DNA of 64,000 nt from Diatrype stigma. Lineage: Eukaryota; Ascomycota; Sordariomycetes; Xylariales; Diatrypaceae. Below the pieces are notes generated by a model, which worked only from the letters and a program-made list of their open reading frames with translations, was not told the origin of the DNA and searched no databases. The position numbers and the translations under genes were made by a program. Of this stretch, positions 59,740 through 64,000 are shown piece after piece. Where the stretch lies: the NCBI GenBank assembly GCA_022225965.2, contig JAKJXP020000114.1, positions 62,001 to 126,000 of the forward strand, written 5' to 3'. The first letter of the stretch is position 1, and the number at the start of each line of letters is the position of its first letter.

Positions 59740-61464
59740 CCTAGACTCAGTGCCTAGACTCAGTACGTAAACCCTAGCCCGGGAGGTATGACGGCAGCAG
59801 CTGTTTTCTAATTAAAGGCCGGTACCTACATATGTACATACATACCCAGCAGCCTAGGTACCTAGGGGTATGATATAGAGCGCCCGCCGCCCTCTGCCGC
59901 GGTTGAAGGGTGAAGGAGAATGGAGACGGTGGGCCGCTACGTCGGTATGTAACAGCACTGGCACAACAACACCACTGGCATATATGCGCTACCCCGTAAC
60001 GCTCGGAACGCTTGAACACCAGGTACGAACACGAAAACAGACGAATAGCCTCAGACACATATACTACATATGTGCAGTATTACAGATGTCTCACCAGATG
60101 TAGGCAATTATGTAGCATGCAAGATGGGATGGCTGCTGGGGATAGCTGCCGACATATGTAGGTAGGTAGGAGGTACCTAGGTAGGCATGCTGGTGTATGT
60201 AGTTTGTACGTAGCAGCGTAGGTACCGAGATAGCCGTTAGTCCGATAGCATCAATCCGGGGGATCATGTGGACCACGTCTCGACGGTTTGGGCAATCGGT
60301 CCGGGGTATGAAAGCTCTGGGGCTTCGGTCCATCTGGGGATCGGATCCAGTTAAACCCCTCGATGCCGAGGTCCAGCTGTCCAGAATCCAGATGTCCAGA
60401 TGGGTTCTCAACCCTGTGCCATTTAAGTTACATAGTTATAGGGAATTCTTTCCAAGCCGCAACGATCATCCACCCTCTCGTCCGTTAGTTAATGGTCACC
60501 TGGGATAACCTGGAAACCACTTATGAATAATACCTAGGTAGTCTAAATCAGGTATGCATAGCCCGCAGGATGCATCGCGCGTCGGGACAAAGATGACGAC
60601 TGCAAAGGCTTTGTCCTACCCATTTTCACATGTCAATTGACCTGCCTCATAAAGTAGGGGTAGGGCCTACTTTGAAGAACTCGGCATCACAAGGCATTAT
60701 AAGAGACAAGTTGCTGAAATTCAAACAAGCAAAATGGGCCAACGGAAGCTTCTAAGCTCTCGCATTTGATCCATCATGTATGTACGTGCCTACCTACCGG
60801 TACTTATAGTCAATTGAGGGAGAGAGCTGGAGGATTTTGGATCAAGTAGGTACCTAGGTATGTACCTATGACGCATTTTCCTCTGGTCCGTCCCGTTTAT
60901 ACCTGTACCTACAGTATACATACCTAAGCTCCAGGGAACCCCTTTCTATAACCCCAGCCAATGGCATTTGTCTTTTATATAGAAAAACACCCGTCTCATC
61001 CCAGGTGTACCATCTGTATTTTAACATTAAATAACAATATCCATACGGAGCAGATATGTAATTACAATTAACTAGTCCGAGCACTTCTATTTCTCAATTG
61101 TAGGAGAATATCGTGAAATATGCAGGGGTATTCCTTACAGCGAAGTAGGCAAAGATATGCTGTTTTCGAAATCAGGCTTCGATTCGAATGCTCATAGTTC
61201 GATCAGGAGGTGTCCGTCTTCATTCATTATCTACTAGTTATCTCCTGAAGTGTAACATCATGCCCTCCCCAGTCAGTAAATACAGTCGTGTCGTATCATG
61301 CATCATGCATCATGCATCATGCATGCATTGCCTACAAAACCCAGACAGAGATGCGCAAGCCAACCAACCAACCGCAGCCCGAGAACGCCTCTCTCATATC
61401 AAACCTCCTATACCTAGCTCATTGCAAGAACGTCGATCTCATAACGGGCAGCAAAGTCTCGAAC
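59740..61464. other. Gene-poor region downstream of MCM3
   Basis: 1.7 kb with many TACCTAGGTA-type motifs (59857, 60174, 60532, 60850) and a GCATCATGCATCAT repeat at 61298-61327. No exon was recognised; it includes the MCM3 3' UTR. Confidence 0.45.

Positions 61465-64000
<2,536 letters not shown>

Overview
This is a stretch of a filamentous ascomycete (Pezizomycotina) nuclear genome, most likely a Sordariomycete-like lineage. Genes carry short (about 50-300 base) introns with GT..AG borders, the conserved products match fungal housekeeping families, and a dead LTR retrotransposon carries the C-to-T mutation pattern of repeat-induced point mutation (RIP). The species cannot be named from the sequence. 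Gene models below were built by joining exons in frame by eye; splice sites are inferred from reading-frame continuity and family similarity, not from transcripts.

Layout: MON1 (cut by the left edge, -) and DOP1 (+) are divergent; TGS1 (-) and a GRASP/Grh1 protein (+) are divergent; OST2/DAD1 (-) and a TMEM14 protein (+) are divergent; CMC2 (-) and prefoldin subunit 2 (+) are divergent. A 6.4-kb gene-poor, repeat-laden interval (18.5-24.95 kb) leads to the CCAAT-binding subunit hapC (+). Then come an ADGF/CECR1-like deaminase (-), a tiny ISG12 (interferon-induced 6-16) family gene (-), a GH16-WSC-GPI cell-wall protein (+), a calcineurin-like phosphoesterase (-), an anoctamin/TMEM16 protein (+), a small Zn2Cys6 protein (-), a probable broken unknown gene (-) and a MAK32-like PfkB protein (-). 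A 5.5-kb RIP-degraded LTR element occupies 47.9-53.4 kb. Beyond it lie cyclase-associated protein CAP/SRV2 (+), carnitine acetyltransferase with a peroxisomal tail (-), a 567-base hAT-like MITE with perfect 8-base target duplications, and MCM3 (-, cut by the right edge).

The genes are mostly unrelated housekeeping genes rather than a pathway. A loose membrane-trafficking theme exists on the left (MON1 for Rab7 activation, DOP1 for endosome-Golgi traffic, GRASP for Golgi/secretion, OST2 for N-glycosylation), but nothing indicates co-regulation beyond shared divergent promoters. I found no tRNA, rRNA, CRISPR or secondary-metabolite cluster, and no convincing new multi-gene system. The most notable items are the ISG12-type microgene, the complete MITE and LTR boundaries, an obligatory GC-AG intron after a bare ATG exon, and substitutions at expected catalytic residues in two enzymes.
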